Below the pieces are notes generated by a model. That model had not been told where the DNA came from. It made no database searches and worked only from the letters and a program-made list of their open reading frames with translations. Both the position numbers and the translations under genes were made by a program. Shown here in pieces: positions 49,640 through 59,472 of a stretch of 64,000 nucleotides of DNA. Numbering within the stretch: the first letter of the stretch is position 1; each line of letters starts with the position of its first letter. Source of the DNA: Macrobrachium rosenbergii (Eukaryota; Arthropoda; Malacostraca; Decapoda; Palaemonidae); assembly GCF_040412425.1 (NCBI RefSeq), contig NC_089781.1, positions 54,403,986 through 54,467,985 on the forward strand. Direction: 5' to 3'.

Positions 49640-50935
49640 CTGGATGAGGGTTAGTTATAACTTTGACCACAGAAGTTAGAAGAGATGTACCAACATATCA
49701 ACATGAGCAATGACTTAAACAAGCAGCAGACTAAGCAGGTACTGCGCAAGCTGTAATAATATCAAGATATGTTAGCTAACAATCCAGGAAAGACTTTACT
49801 GGGAAAATGTTGCATCAAAGTGACTGTGGAGCAGCCAGCCAGAGCAGAAATATATCATTTTCCATATGCTACCAGGGAACAGATCCAGGAAGAAGATAAT
49901 AGGGTTGCTATAAATGTGAATCATCAAAAGGTCAATCTTTGTATACTGTTTGCCAGCAGCATTGGTGAGGAAAAAGGTTGGATCAAACAGGTATTGTGTG
50001 GATCTCCATCGACTAAATGCTAGTATAACCAAGTCCAACAATGAACTGACAGGAAATCCTGAGGCCATGGTAGTGAAACTTCTTAACGAGAAAATTTTCA
50101 CCAGCTTGGCTTTGAGCAAGGAATATTGGCAGTTTCCACTGGAAGAACCATCAAAGTAGAAGACAGCTATCGCACTTTCAAGCAGATGTTACCAGTTCAA
50201 GAGGATGCTATTTGGATTAATAAACTCAGCAGCAACTCTTAATAGGGTGATGAGGGAGATGCTAACTGGATATAAAAATTCTGAACAATTTGTAGACATG
50301 CTAACTCATACAGCATCATAGGAAGAACACACTAAGGGACTCAAGGATTTTTTCTGGAAAGTTGGGGAAGTAGGACTAACGTCTGACCTTCCAAGTGTTA
50401 CATCAGATAAACAAAAGTTGAAGCCCTGAGACACAAGGTCAGCTATAATAGGATACCCTTGGATGAAGCAAAACTGATGAAAATCCAGGATGCATCACCA
50501 TGAAAGACCAAAACACAAGTGTGATCATTCCTAGGATTGGCAGGTAACTACAAGAAGTTTGTGAACAACTACGTATATCTTGCAGACTTTTGACTGACCT
50601 ACTGAAGAAGGCATGACTGAACAAAGGGGAGCAGAAAGAACCTCAACAAAAGACGTTTGATGGATTGAAGCACCAATACTACATGCACCAAGCTTCAATA
50701 AGACTTTCAAGGTAAGAAGTGATGCAGCAAATGAATAACTGCAAGAAATACTCCTGCAAGAGTTTGCAGATGGCCTATTTTCAGTTACTTATATAACCAC
50801 AAGCCACTTGCTTTTGTCCAAAGATGCAAGATTGAAAGCCCAAGGATCATGAGGTGGGACAGAGAACTCCAGAGCCACAAGTTTTGAGTGGAGAGCATTC
50901 CAGGAAGGTCAACATTGGTGACAATCACTTCAGGG
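49640..50935 (+). pseudogene. Ty3/Gypsy reverse transcriptase-RNase H fragment (element A family), decayed
   Basis: Reverse transcriptase copies element RNA into DNA. Shifting frames give LNKQQTKQVLRKL and MLANNPGKTLLGKC (49704-49810), the lead-in to the domain, then FPYATREQIQEE. The fingers follow: VRKKVGSNRYCVDLHRLN (49963-50016). The first catalytic box reads LALSKEYWQFP, with Ala where the DLSKGYW Asp is expected. LFGLINSAATLNRVMREML is the LPFGL box. The YVDD-type box reads FVDMLTHT, so its second Asp is gone. LILHAPSFNKTFKVRSDAAN (near 50670-50730) is the RNase H start with its first Asp. Homology ends near 50935 before any integrase. Two of three polymerase Asp residues are lost and stops are frequent, so it is dead. 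Confidence 0.78.
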
Positions 50936-51294
50936 TAATTGGGAAAAGTTTAAGTAAATTTTATCAAGTGGAGTGTTGTCGGAGTATAAATTATATTTGG
51001 TGATTTTTTTTGTGAAGTTCCCCTAGGACCATTTTTTTACATTTCTGAGAATGCGTGAGATCTGTTGTGACTGGTAATAGTCTGTAACTTTGGTTAAATA
51101 CATTAATTTTGCATAGCTACTTATCCAATGAGAGCATATTTGTTTATTAAGATTCTTGTGAGATGCTAGAATATTTAATTTGTTTATAAGCACATCAATT
51201 ACAATTTTCTTAGAGGTTTTTACATAAAATGTTTGTTTGAGATATTTTCAGGCTGCTCAAGTTGACCCAGATTTTATAAAGTCTACTCTCTGTC
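50936..51294. other. Unassigned AT-rich stretch
   Basis: No gene or repeat recognised between the end of the pol fragment and the (TG)n run. Confidence 0.4.
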
Positions 51295-51314
51295 AGTGTG
51301 TGTGTGTGTGTGTG
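51295..51314. repeat. (TG)n microsatellite
   Basis: Ten TG dinucleotides in a row. Confidence 0.9.
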
Positions 51315-51338
51315 CCAGAACTGATGAGAGCTGATTGC

Positions 51339-51530
51339 GTCCACTGTAGTCCTGAGTTCTTGTCCTTCGCTGGTTCGAGCCCACGGGGCGACGAACTTAT
51401 TATCAACTAAAAAATTCCCCTTCGGTAACATATATGAAAATATATTATTTCCAAGGTAGAAAGAGGTGGATATTAAAGGACATTTGTAGCTTACTGATTG
51501 TATGTGAATCACGGTGATGTGACAAAAAAG
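51339..51530 (+). repeat. 350-bp duplicated unit, copy 1
   Basis: It begins GTCCACTGTAGTCCTGAGTT and includes CTGGTTCGAGCCCACGGG, CTTATTATCAACTAAAAAA, CATATATGAAAATATATTAT and GGATATTAAAGGAC. The same order recurs from 51689, exactly 350 bp later. GGTTCGAGCCC matches the RNA polymerase III B-box pattern of tRNA genes, so a tRNA-derived origin is possible. Confidence 0.8.
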
Positions 51531-51585
51531 TCATAATATGGCTGTGTGCAACAAACGCACTACACGGTTAGCATGGCAGAGGTGG

Positions 51586-51654
51586 GTGGATATCGTCTCT
51601 AAATACAAACACCTGAGTTCGACGGGAGATTTGTATATGGGAGACGATATCCAC
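51586..51654. other. Long hairpin between the two 350-bp copies
   Basis: GTGGATATCGTCTC (51586-51599) is perfectly complementary to GAGACGATATCCAC (51641-51654). After a short mismatch the arms continue with ATACAAA (51603-51609) and TTTGTAT (51630-51636). The loop is about 20 bases. Confidence 0.8.
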
Positions 51655-51688
51655 TTATACCTCACTTGCTGGCTGCGTGGGTTAATGT

Positions 51689-51846
51689 GTCCACTGTAGT
51701 CCTGAGTTCTTGTCCTTCACTGGTTCGAGCCCACGGGACGACGCAACTTATTATCAACTAAAAAAATCCCTTCTCAACATATATGAAAATATATTATTTC
51801 TGAGGTAGAGCAATTGGATATTAAAGGACGTTTGTAGCTTACTTAT

Positions 51847-51849
<3 letters not shown>
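51689..51849 (+). repeat. 350-bp duplicated unit, copy 2 (partial)
   Basis: Starts GTCCACTGTAGTCCTGAGTT like copy 1 and runs in parallel, with about a dozen differences, to GTTTGTAGCTTACTTATTAT, where (TA)n begins. Confidence 0.8.

Positions 51850-51911
<62 letters not shown>
51850..51911. repeat. (TA)n microsatellite, left of the Tc1/mariner element
   Basis: About 31 TA dinucleotides ending directly at the transposon's left terminal repeat. Confidence 0.95.
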
Positions 51912-51916
<5 letters not shown>

Positions 51917-51947
51917 GGTATTTCAAATTACAGCCCCCCCTCTACAG
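51912..51947 (+). repeat. Left terminal inverted repeat
   Basis: Pairs with 53240-53274; most positions match over about 35 bases. Confidence 0.8.
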
Positions 51948-51984
51948 CATAAACTAAAATTGATATGACAAAAACAAAAGTAAT

Positions 51985-53109
51985 TCAGAACAGGTATTTA
52001 TTTAAGTTTCTCTCAGAGTATTTAATATTTTGTGTGGCCTCCATCTGCTGTACCACAGCTTGCATTCTTGAGGGGTATGATTTCAGCAAATGGCAAAACA
52101 GCTGAGACTCAAACTCCATTTCCCTGAGCACTTCGGTCACCTCTCTTCGCAGGTCATCGAGGCTTGGTATACCATCATAGTTCACTGTGCGCGCTTCAGC
52201 TCGATCCTTTAAGATACTACCAATGCTTTCACACACATTAAGGTCAGGGGAGCTACCTGGAAATTCACTTGACGAGAAGAAATTGATACCACTGTTTCGA
52301 AGCAGCTCCTGTGTCTGAAGAGCTTTCAAACATGGTGCCTTATCATGCAAAAATGTGACTTCTTCAACAGATAACACATTTTCAGGATCTTTTAGGAAAG
52401 GAAATACTCCACCAGTAAGCACAGCTTCTCTGAAGTATTCGCCATTCCATGACTGTCATTTTTCTTTGATGTTCCACATTAACCGTTTGGCTGTGAAACA
52501 GAGAAAAATTCCCAAACATTCAGGAAATTTTACAACTTGGCGATAGCGCACGTCATTGCTGATATCATCCAACTTTACAGCCCAAATGATGTTATTTTTA
52601 TGGATTTGGCTTCCTGACTGTGTAAATGAAGAGTTCATCTGATGCGGAAACATGGAGAAAGTCAACTTCATCCCAATCTTTAAGAAATGAACCACAAAAC
52701 CATGCACTCTGTTGCTGAGTGATGTTGGGCTTGCTGATAACATGAAATGGCTTGATACCAGATTTTTTCAACTCATGATATACAGCACTATAACTTCTCT
52801 TCTTTCCCCTTTTTGTTTCTAGTTCAAGCACCATTTATGTAAAGATTTTCTTGGTCTACCCACTGCCTCAGCTATGATGTCTTTTGACTCCTGAGAAAAG
52901 ACTTCAGGCCTTCCAAGATTCTCACTCTTTTCGCAATGACAGTCATATGGATTTTTGTTCCAGTTTCTTTTAACAAAGGATTCATCTCTTTTAATGTATT
53001 TAGCTATCCAGGAACATGAAATGAAGGATGCTCCAGAATCCCTGGCTTCTCTGAAGGTTATAGCCCGGATTCAGTCAATCCATTTGATTTCCTCCAAGTC
53101 GTTAGCCAT
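51985..53109 (-). pseudogene. Tc1/mariner-type transposase, broken
   Basis: The enzyme cuts and rejoins the element's ends. The likely start is the ATG at 53109, reading MANDLEEIKWID and then a stop. Continued reading gives SCSWIAKYIKRDESFVKRNW, the N-terminal helix-turn-helix half, then ENLGRPEVFSQESKDIIAEA and GRPRKSL (second half, GRPR hook). NITQQQSAW and WDEVDFLHVSASDELFIYT hold the first catalytic Asp (SDE). A frameshift follows, then HKNNIIWAVKLDD and VVKFPECLGIFLCFTAK. After another stop the frame 52422-51985 holds FLHDKAPCLKAL (second Asp) and SPDLNVCESIGSILK (Glu). All three acidic residues are present, but at least three lesions break the gene. By my count 37 residues separate the second Asp and the Glu. 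Confidence 0.85.
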
Positions 53110-53239
53110 GGCTGTATCTAACTCTGTCACTCAGTCTGAAAATACAAGAAATGTAAAATGAGAAATAGCTTAATAGAAACTTGAAATAATGTACTTGGAG
53201 ATAGGCTATAGCAGAAAACTTCATAACTTTCCATTTGTT

Positions 53240-53272
53240 CTGTGGAGGGGTGGCTCTAATTTCAAAACACCC

Positions 53273-53274
<2 letters not shown>
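53240..53274 (-). repeat. Right terminal inverted repeat
   Basis: Inverse complement of 51912-51947 with a few mismatches; directly followed by (TA)n. Confidence 0.8.
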
Positions 53275-53487
<213 letters not shown>

Positions 53488-53678
53488 CACAAAGGAAGTA
53501 ATAGGGAAAGGCATCCTCATTCTCTAACGGTTTATTGTCAATGCCAATGTTTTGAAGTCGCATTTTCAAGGCTACAAAATATAATTTGTGAACATTAATA
53601 ACAAATTAATTTATGGAGATATGCAATGGCCACAGCTCTTTATGAAGTAAAAACATTTAAAACAAAACGCCTTATTCC

Positions 53679-53689
53679 AAGACAAGTCA
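53679..53689 (+). other. Target-site duplication, left copy (tRNA-like SINE)
   Basis: AAGACAAGTCA, identical to 53977-53987. Confidence 0.8.
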
Positions 53690-53976
53690 GTTCCTCGTTG
53701 GGCAAGTGGGTTCCGTTCTCAGCTAGCACTCTGCTGGCCGCGAGTTTGAATCTCTGACCGGCCAATGAAGAATAAGAGGAATTTATTTCTGGTGACAGAA
53801 ATTCATTTTTCGCTATAATGTGGTTCGGATTCCACAATAAGCTGTAGGTCCCGTTGCTAGGTAACCAGTTGGTTCTTAGCCACGTAAAATAAGTCTAATC
53901 CTTCAGGGCCAGCCCTAGGAGAGCTGTTAATCAGCTCAGTGGTCTGGTTAAACTAAGGTATACTTAACTTTTAACG
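53690..53976 (+). mobile_element. tRNA-derived SINE
   Basis: A 287-bp element between perfect 11-bp direct repeats. The head looks like a tRNA gene: TGGGCAAGTGGG at the A-box position and GAGTTTGAATCTC at the B-box position about 40 bases later. The body includes GGTGACAGAAATTCATTTTT, ATAATGTGGTTCGGATTCCA and CAATAAGCTGTAGGTCCC, then GTTAATCAGCTCAGTGGTCT. The tail is A/T-rich. I recall close relatives as abundant SINEs in decapod crustaceans. Transcription would be by RNA polymerase III, with mobility dependent on a partner LINE (family knowledge). Confidence 0.82.
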
Positions 53977-53987
53977 AAGACAAGTCA
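53977..53987 (+). other. Target-site duplication, right copy (tRNA-like SINE)
   Basis: AAGACAAGTCA, identical to 53679-53689. Confidence 0.8.
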
Positions 53988-54566
53988 ATTATAAGTAAAA
54001 AAGGAGTTCACTAAAATCTTAAAACAACCTATCTATATGAAAGAAAGAGCAAGACTAACACAAATAAATAAAAACAGAGTGAGGAAAACCAGTTGGTTTT
54101 CATCACTGTTTTTACAGTAAATCAAGCAAAACAAAAGGAAAATAAAGGTAGCACATGATCCTGCGCTAAGAAACACACACACAAGGCAAAAGAGGTATGT
54201 AGAGGGATCGTTATTGGCTTAAATGCACAATGTCACTTAACACATCTTGAAATGTCACTTTCTGTACTGCTTTTTATTGGCTGGTATGGATACGTCATCA
54301 GTTTAATGGCAGATGGTAGAAGGTGTTGGGGGTGGACAAGCACTCAAGTGTTTTGTAAGTTTTCTCGCTATTTTCTTCACCATTGGGATTTTTTTTATTT
54401 TCAATGGCTGATGGGCATATGCGTCATAAACAAATCTTATGCTAACTGGCTACATCCGGGATGTATCAGTGCAGTCGGCAACAGTTTCTCTCCTAGCACA
54501 GTTGCTTGTTTGAACTGTTCACTAGTAGTTTGCTAATGTGATGTCCTGCGTGGGTTGATGGATGGG
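53988..54566. other. Unassigned stretch
   Basis: No family recognised. A 94-codon open frame at 54252-54536 has no match I can name; it may be an eroded upstream part of the Tigger-like sequence. Confidence 0.35.
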
Positions 54567-55117
54567 CTTCCAGTGATTTGTTATCATTTGGCAAAGACTT
54601 GGTTCACCGCCAAGATCTTACCTGATTGGTTCTATAATCATTTTTATATAAGGGGTTATTTATCATCGGACGCAGGACCTTAGCATTGCTAGACACTGAG
54701 TGAAGGCTTTGCTTCTCATGGAAAATGTGCCTATGCTTCCTAATACAGTCCATTTGGTTGGTGATGAAGATCATATTAGGGTCATGTATTTATTTCCTAA
54801 TAAGACTGCACTCACTCAGCCAATGGACAAAGTTGTGTTATTGTTGCAATGAAATGTCTATACTGGAGGAAGTTCCTGGAGGAGGTGATGGTAGTAATGT
54901 AGGGTGAGGAGGAGAAGGAGCAAGGCTTGGATACACTGGGGAGTGGAATGGAGAATCATCAAAAGTATTCACTGAAGTCTGCCATCAACAGTTTCACAGA
55001 TGCTTGGAGGGACATCACCATAGAGACCCTCACCACGTCTGGAATATGCTGAATGGAGAAGAGGGCATGATGGACTTCCAGGGGTTCGAAGTCGATGACT
55101 TCCATGCCACAATCGTG
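54567..55117 (+). pseudogene. Tigger/pogo-type (DDE_1, CENP-B-related) transposase fragment
   Basis: This is the C-terminal catalytic part of a transposase. LPVICYHLAKTWFTAKILPD then WFYNHF (54567-54641) matches the W-T-ADIF-DWF segment. LLMENVPMLPN (near 54712-54745) is the LLLDNAPAHP box with Glu in place of the catalytic Asp. VMYLFPNKTALTQPMDKVV (54784-54836) is the diagnostic FLPPNTTSLIQPMDQGV-like box. LKSAINSFTDAWRDIT (near 54974-55022) and DFQGFEVDDFHA (near 55074-55108) are the C-terminal tail. The pieces lie in different frames with stops between them, so it is a fossil. It ends just before the LTR of the Gypsy element at 55123, which may have inserted into it. Confidence 0.72.
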
Positions 55118-55122
55118 ACTGG

Positions 55123-55353
55123 TGTTTCAGTATTGGGGTTCCATTCGATTAATAATCGCTAATAAAGGTGGGCAGAATGGAAACACATGGTGCAACGATC
55201 TCCATTTATTGGTTTCTGAATATTACTGTTTACATACGTTGATCCCAAACTAGGTGTGGTAATGCATCTTTACAAGAACGACGTAGGTCTTACATCTTTA
55301 CACAATTACATACATTAACTCAAATAATTATAGAAATATCAGTTATTGTAACA
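55123..55353 (-). repeat. 3' LTR of Gypsy element B
   Basis: On the minus strand it begins TGTTACAATAACTG at 55353 and ends CAATACTGAAACA at 55123, giving TG...CA ends and a 231-bp length. CCAATAAATGG (AATAAA) lies inside near 55205-55215. A polypurine tract precedes it. Confidence 0.7.
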
Positions 55354-55367
55354 TCCCTCTTGTTTTG
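55354..55367 (-). promoter_or_regulatory. Polypurine tract of Gypsy element B
   Basis: The minus strand reads CAAAACAAGAGGGA directly before the LTR's TGTTAC. This is the usual primer site for plus-strand DNA synthesis. Confidence 0.65.
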
Positions 55368-55454
55368 AAAAATAAAGTACACACTTTAAAAACATTAAAT
55401 AAATCTTCTGGAAAATAAGGAATCAAACACTAGCAGGGTTATAAACACAAAACA

Positions 55455-56800
55455 TCACCTGCGCATAACAAAACCTTTAAACCTATTTGGCATCTTATTT
55501 CTAGTGCTTCTTACTTCTCTACTCATCCTACTGGACTGAACACCGCAATCATTATTTACAGGACTCGCATCAATTTGCCCTTTAGCATCACTTACCAATA
55601 CATCAGAATCAATTCCTATATCAGTGTCAGTGCTTGCTTTCTTTGTAGGTTTGCTAGGACTAGCTTCCACAACATTCTCTCGGTTTACTTTCTCTGGTCT
55701 TCCCATTTCACTAGTTTTCTTTAAATGAACTCTATTTCTCCTTAAAGTATCATTAGACTCTACTACATAAGATCTATTTTCAAGTTTTTCAACAACTTTA
55801 CCAAAATCCCACTTTTTCTTACCAAGAATGGAAGGTTTAATTCTACAGTATCTCCCTCAGTTAATTCCTCCAAGTCTTTAGCACCTCTATCATGATACCA
55901 TTTGCTTCTACAATTTCTCAAAGCTTTTCTAGATTTCACAAATTTATCATCAAGAGGTTGGGGTTTTAACAAAGAAGTTAACATAAGTAACAAAGTTCTA
56001 GTTCTCCTGCCAAGACACCCTTGAGCAGGACTAAATTAAGATTCCTGCGTAGGAGTATTTCTGTAATCTAGTATTGTTAAATAGGGATCCTTCCCACTCT
56101 CGACTGCTTTTACAAGAAGTATTTTTGCAATCTTTACAGCAGACTCTGCTTTACCATTTGATCTAAGGCAATGAGGACTACTCGTCACATGTTCAAAATC
56201 ATAATTCACAGCAAATTTCTTAAAATCCTCACTACCGAACTGGGGACCATTGTCAGATATCACAACAGTAGGCAGTCCATACCTTGCAAAATGAGCTTTC
56301 AGTTTTCTTATTACAGTACCTGCATTAGTGTTTTCAAGATGGTCTATTTCCCAAAACTAAAACTACTATAGTAATCAATGGTTACCAAGTAATTATAATT
56401 CTTGATAGTCATCAAATCGACACCTACTTTTTCCCATGGTCTGTCTGCCAACTCATGTGATTTCAAACTCTCTTTCTGTTGACCAATAGGGAATCTATTA
56501 CATATTTCACATTTTGAAACAAATTGTTTTACATCAGCATTCATACAAGGCCAATATAAACATTCCCTGGCTCTTCTCAAACAACTTTCCATATCCATAT
56601 GTGATGAATGTATAGATTCTAAAATAGATGACCTCATTTTCAGGGGAATAACTACTCGGTCACTCTTTAAGATAAGACCGTTTTGAAGAGAAAATTCATC
56701 CCTGATGCAATAATAAGGTTTAAGCACACTTGGAATACCATTCACATTATCAGGCCAACCATTCAGAATCACCGATTTCAGTAATTGCAATACTTCATCA
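55455..56800 (-). pseudogene. Gypsy element B integrase
   Basis: It follows RNase H in the same frame after one in-frame TAG near 56815. The zinc-binding domain shows SIHSSHMDMESCLRRARE and VSKCEICNRF. The core domain shows WEKVGVDLMT (first Asp), ISDNGPQFGS (second Asp) and RSNGKAESAVK (Glu); 35 residues lie between second Asp and Glu, the standard DD35E spacing. The frame changes between about 56344 and 56263 and again near 55993-56036. The C-terminal domain is KSRKALRNCRSKWYHDRG followed by LTEGDTVELNLP, then another frame with a Ser/Lys-rich tail (55455-55706). The catalytic triad is intact, but the frameshifts should prevent a full-length product. Confidence 0.85.
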
Positions 56801-56814
56801 TCATCAGCTTCTTT

Positions 56815-57408
56815 CTAGATCGTTATTAAACGTTCTGGCCTAATAGGTAACAAGTTGATCATACTAATATGGTCAAACAATCTATTCCTACCATCATAAG
56901 GCAAATAGGATCTTGACAAATAATCAGCCAATAGCACCTCACTACCTTTCTTATGCTTTACTTCAACATCATATTGTAAAATTCTCACCAACATACATTG
57001 CAGACGCTTTGGTGCCCTACATAATGGTTTTAGAATGATTGTTTCAAGTGGTTTATGGTCATTTTCTATTATAGCCTTTCTACCAAATGTATAATCGTGA
57101 AATTTCTGTAGAGCAAAAACTATCGACAAAGTCTCTTTTTCTATCTGGGCATATCTAGACTCAGTACCTGTTAGTGCACTGCTTGCATATGATACTGGTT
57201 TGCCGCACTGCATCAAAGCGGCACCTATTCCTTTCTGTGAGGCATCACACTAAATAGTCAATTCCTTATTTGGATCGTAATATTGTAAAACAGGCGTCAT
57301 AGAGATCGGTTCCTTAATTCTATAAAAAGCATTATCATGAACCTCAGTCCACTCCCATTTGACACCTTGATGTGTCAGTTTTCTTAACGGTTCCATCTCA
57401 TCAGATAG
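56815..57408 (-). pseudogene. Gypsy element B RNase H and RT C-terminal part
   Basis: RNase H degrades the RNA strand of the RNA-DNA hybrid. Reading from the insertion border it starts NLSDEMEPLRKLTHQG, then WTEVHDNAFYRIKE and PVLQYYDPNKELTI. A stop precedes CDASQKGIGAALMQ, which holds the first catalytic Asp. The open frame 57216-56815 continues with YASSALTGTESRYAQIEKET (Glu), AIIENDHKPLE (Asp) and LADYLSRSYL (last Asp of the VADALSR-type motif). The active-site residues appear kept; damage is limited to the stop before CDAS, the stop after the domain, and separation from the RT. Confidence 0.85.
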
Positions 57409-57413
57409 ATTGG
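57409..57413 (+). other. Target-site duplication, left copy (nested insertion)
   Basis: ATTGG, repeated at 58605-58609. Confidence 0.7.
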
Positions 57414-58604
57414 TGTTACAACCCTCGAGGCTGTTATGCGAGTTCTTAAATTATATTTGAATTGTTATCAGTAATAAATGTGACTCAGTGCTAAAGGTCA
57501 GCGAAAACAAACACCCAAGAAAACTTAACACTATTTAATACTTAATCAATACAAAATTTAAACCAACCTTGCGGGATACTTCCCAAAACCTTAATAACAA
57601 TCAAAAATGACAAATACCAGTCCTTTACAAATCACGTAGGATTACCTATAGCTAATAAAAATAAGCCCTATCACAGTAATGAAAAATTAACAAATAAACG
57701 GTTGGATCCAACACTTTTGCTGGCCAGACCGGAACACAGTTACCTAAAGCTAATAAAAGCAAGTGAAGGAAGGCAGAGAATAAATAGCAAGAAAACGCTT
57801 AACCTATCAACACAAAACTAAATTTCAATGTACAAACCTTTACAAGACAATATAATTAAATGACATAATAATTTAACAATAATCTCACATTTAGAGAAAC
57901 CAAGCGAAGCAATATTGAAGGCCGTGACCTAACTGCTACCTCTGCTGCCAAGAGAGGTCACACACACCAGGTCAACTATTAACTCCTACCTGGGTATGGC
58001 CGCCCTACAGGCCTCCTCATGAGCAAACTTGCTCCCAACAGCAGCTTTAAAGGCGTCCTGGCAAAAGAGCCCAACTCACAATTCAACTCCTGTTGATGGC
58101 GGAGAACAGCGACGCCATCAACACCCTGGGAAAATTCGTCTCACCAGGGTAACAACAGGTAAGACGTCGCAAGTGACCGAAGTACCTGCGAGCCACGTAG
58201 AGTAGGAAGCTCACGTCGCAGGTGACAGGAGAGCACCCACGAAGGAAGACGTAAATCCAAAATAATTTTAAATAATTCAGGAAAAATGCAAAGGCGCCAG
58301 CTGAGTTAATCCAGGAGAAGTTAAACCACTGATCGGGCCTTGACATTCAGGCCAAACGTCGATCACCAGCGTCCAACGGCACTCGAAAAATAAAATAACA
58401 AAACAATCGTTAACACGATAGTTAATAAACGTAAACAAGCAGGGAGGAGGCGTCAAAAACTGTAAACAAATATTGAAAATCACTTAACCCTTAACTTTTA
58501 CAAAGCACTGGCATTCCTTAAGAATAATACTTAAAACTAAAGAGACAAGGCTGATCTAAAATTAAAAAGCCAAAAATAAAGGAAAAATTTACGTTAACCT
58601 AATA
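57414..58604 (-). mobile_element. Solo-LTR-like insertion nested in Gypsy element B
   Basis: 1191 bp of non-coding DNA splits the conserved segment between RT and RNase H. It is flanked by ATTGG on both sides. On the minus strand it ends GGGTTGTAACA (typical LTR ...CA end) and begins TATTAGGTTAACG, one base from the expected TG start. With a single ATTGG the coding words on either side become adjacent in the order expected for the family, which fixes the borders. No internal gene, so it is probably left from recombination between two LTRs. Short open frames at 58083-58483 are not convincing. Confidence 0.72.
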
Positions 58605-58609
58605 ATTGG
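58605..58609 (+). other. Target-site duplication, right copy (nested insertion)
   Basis: ATTGG, identical to 57409-57413. Confidence 0.7.
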
Positions 58610-59472
58610 GTAGAAATTTCCTAAATTACTTACCATACCACCTAATTTCTGAATACCAGTGACATCTGTAGGTGGTTCCATTTTCAAGATAGCCTCCACT
58701 TTTGAAGGATCTGCCATTAGACCATTACCAGCTACCTTATGACCTAGAAAAGCAACTTCTGACTTTCTTAAATCAGTTTTGCTTTATTAAGTTTTATACC
58801 GTTTTCCTTACACCTAGTCAGCAATTTATGTAACTTGTTATCATGATCTCTTACAGCTTGTTCAAATGTATCACCAACACCATATACCAAAATATCATCT
58901 GCAATGCAGGTAATACCCTCAAGACCTTCTAGAGCCATTTGCAACCTCTTTTGGAAAATTTCACTGCTTGCAGCTAAACCAAAAGGTAGCCTTAGCCATC
59001 TGTACCGGCCCCATGGGGTCTAAAAGGTTCTTAATAAACTTGACTCTTCATCGAGTATACATTACCAATATCCACTTTTTAAGTCAAATTTAGAAAAAAC
59101 TTTAGCTTTAGACAATTTGGGCAATACGTCATCAATCAAAGGCACTGGATGAAATTCCCTTTTAAGAGCTTTATTTAATACCTGTGGATCAATGCATACC
59201 CTAATATCCCAATTGACTTTAGTTGCTGTTATCATCCTGCTGACCCAATCTGTTGGTTGATCAACTTTACACACAATTTTATGCCTAGCCATTTCATCAA
59301 TAATTTTCTTTACTTTGCCTTTTTGACTAATTGGAATTCTGCATGATGTTACTGCCACGGGTTGTACTGCTTCATCAACAGTTAAGTGTACCTTACCTGG
59401 CAGAGTGCCTATCTCATCATCAAAAACATCAGAATGAATAGAAAACATATCATTTACAACAAATATTTTCAT
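58610..59472 (-). pseudogene. Gypsy element B reverse transcriptase
   Basis: The frame 59472-59062 begins in the spacer after protease (FVVNDMFSIHSDVF) and carries GKVHLTVDEAVQPVAVTSCR and then VDQPTDWVSRMITATK, RVCIDPQVLNKALKREFHP and KFDLKSGYW, which holds the first catalytic Asp. A stop follows GYW. Other frames then give WGRYRWLRLPFGLAASSEIF, RLQMALEGLEGITC and IADDILVYG, the intact YxDD-type box with both Asp residues. DHDNKLHKLLTRCKENGIKL is the thumb; further stops follow, then MEPPTDVTGIQKLGGMV at the insertion border. One base seems missing just before the border. Domain order and boxes are clear; the gene is dead through stops and frameshifts. Confidence 0.87.

Larger units (their letters stand above)
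51912..53274 (-). mobile_element. Tc1/mariner-type DNA transposon, inactive
   Basis: A 1363-bp element with imperfect terminal inverted repeats. The left end reads CACAGGGTATTTCAAATTAC then AGCCCCCCCTCTACAG (51912-51947). The right end, reverse-complemented, reads CCGGGTGTTTTGAAATTAGA then GCCACCCCTCCACAG (53240-53274). It is bounded by TA on both sides, as expected for this superfamily, and both flanks are (TA)n tracts. It holds one damaged transposase gene on the minus strand. Confidence 0.85.

Noticed and set aside
58610..58640. GGTATGGTAAGT on the minus strand as a splice donor, making 57414-58604 an intron
   Set aside because: No convincing acceptor at the other border; the ATTGG duplication and LTR-like ends explain the interruption better.
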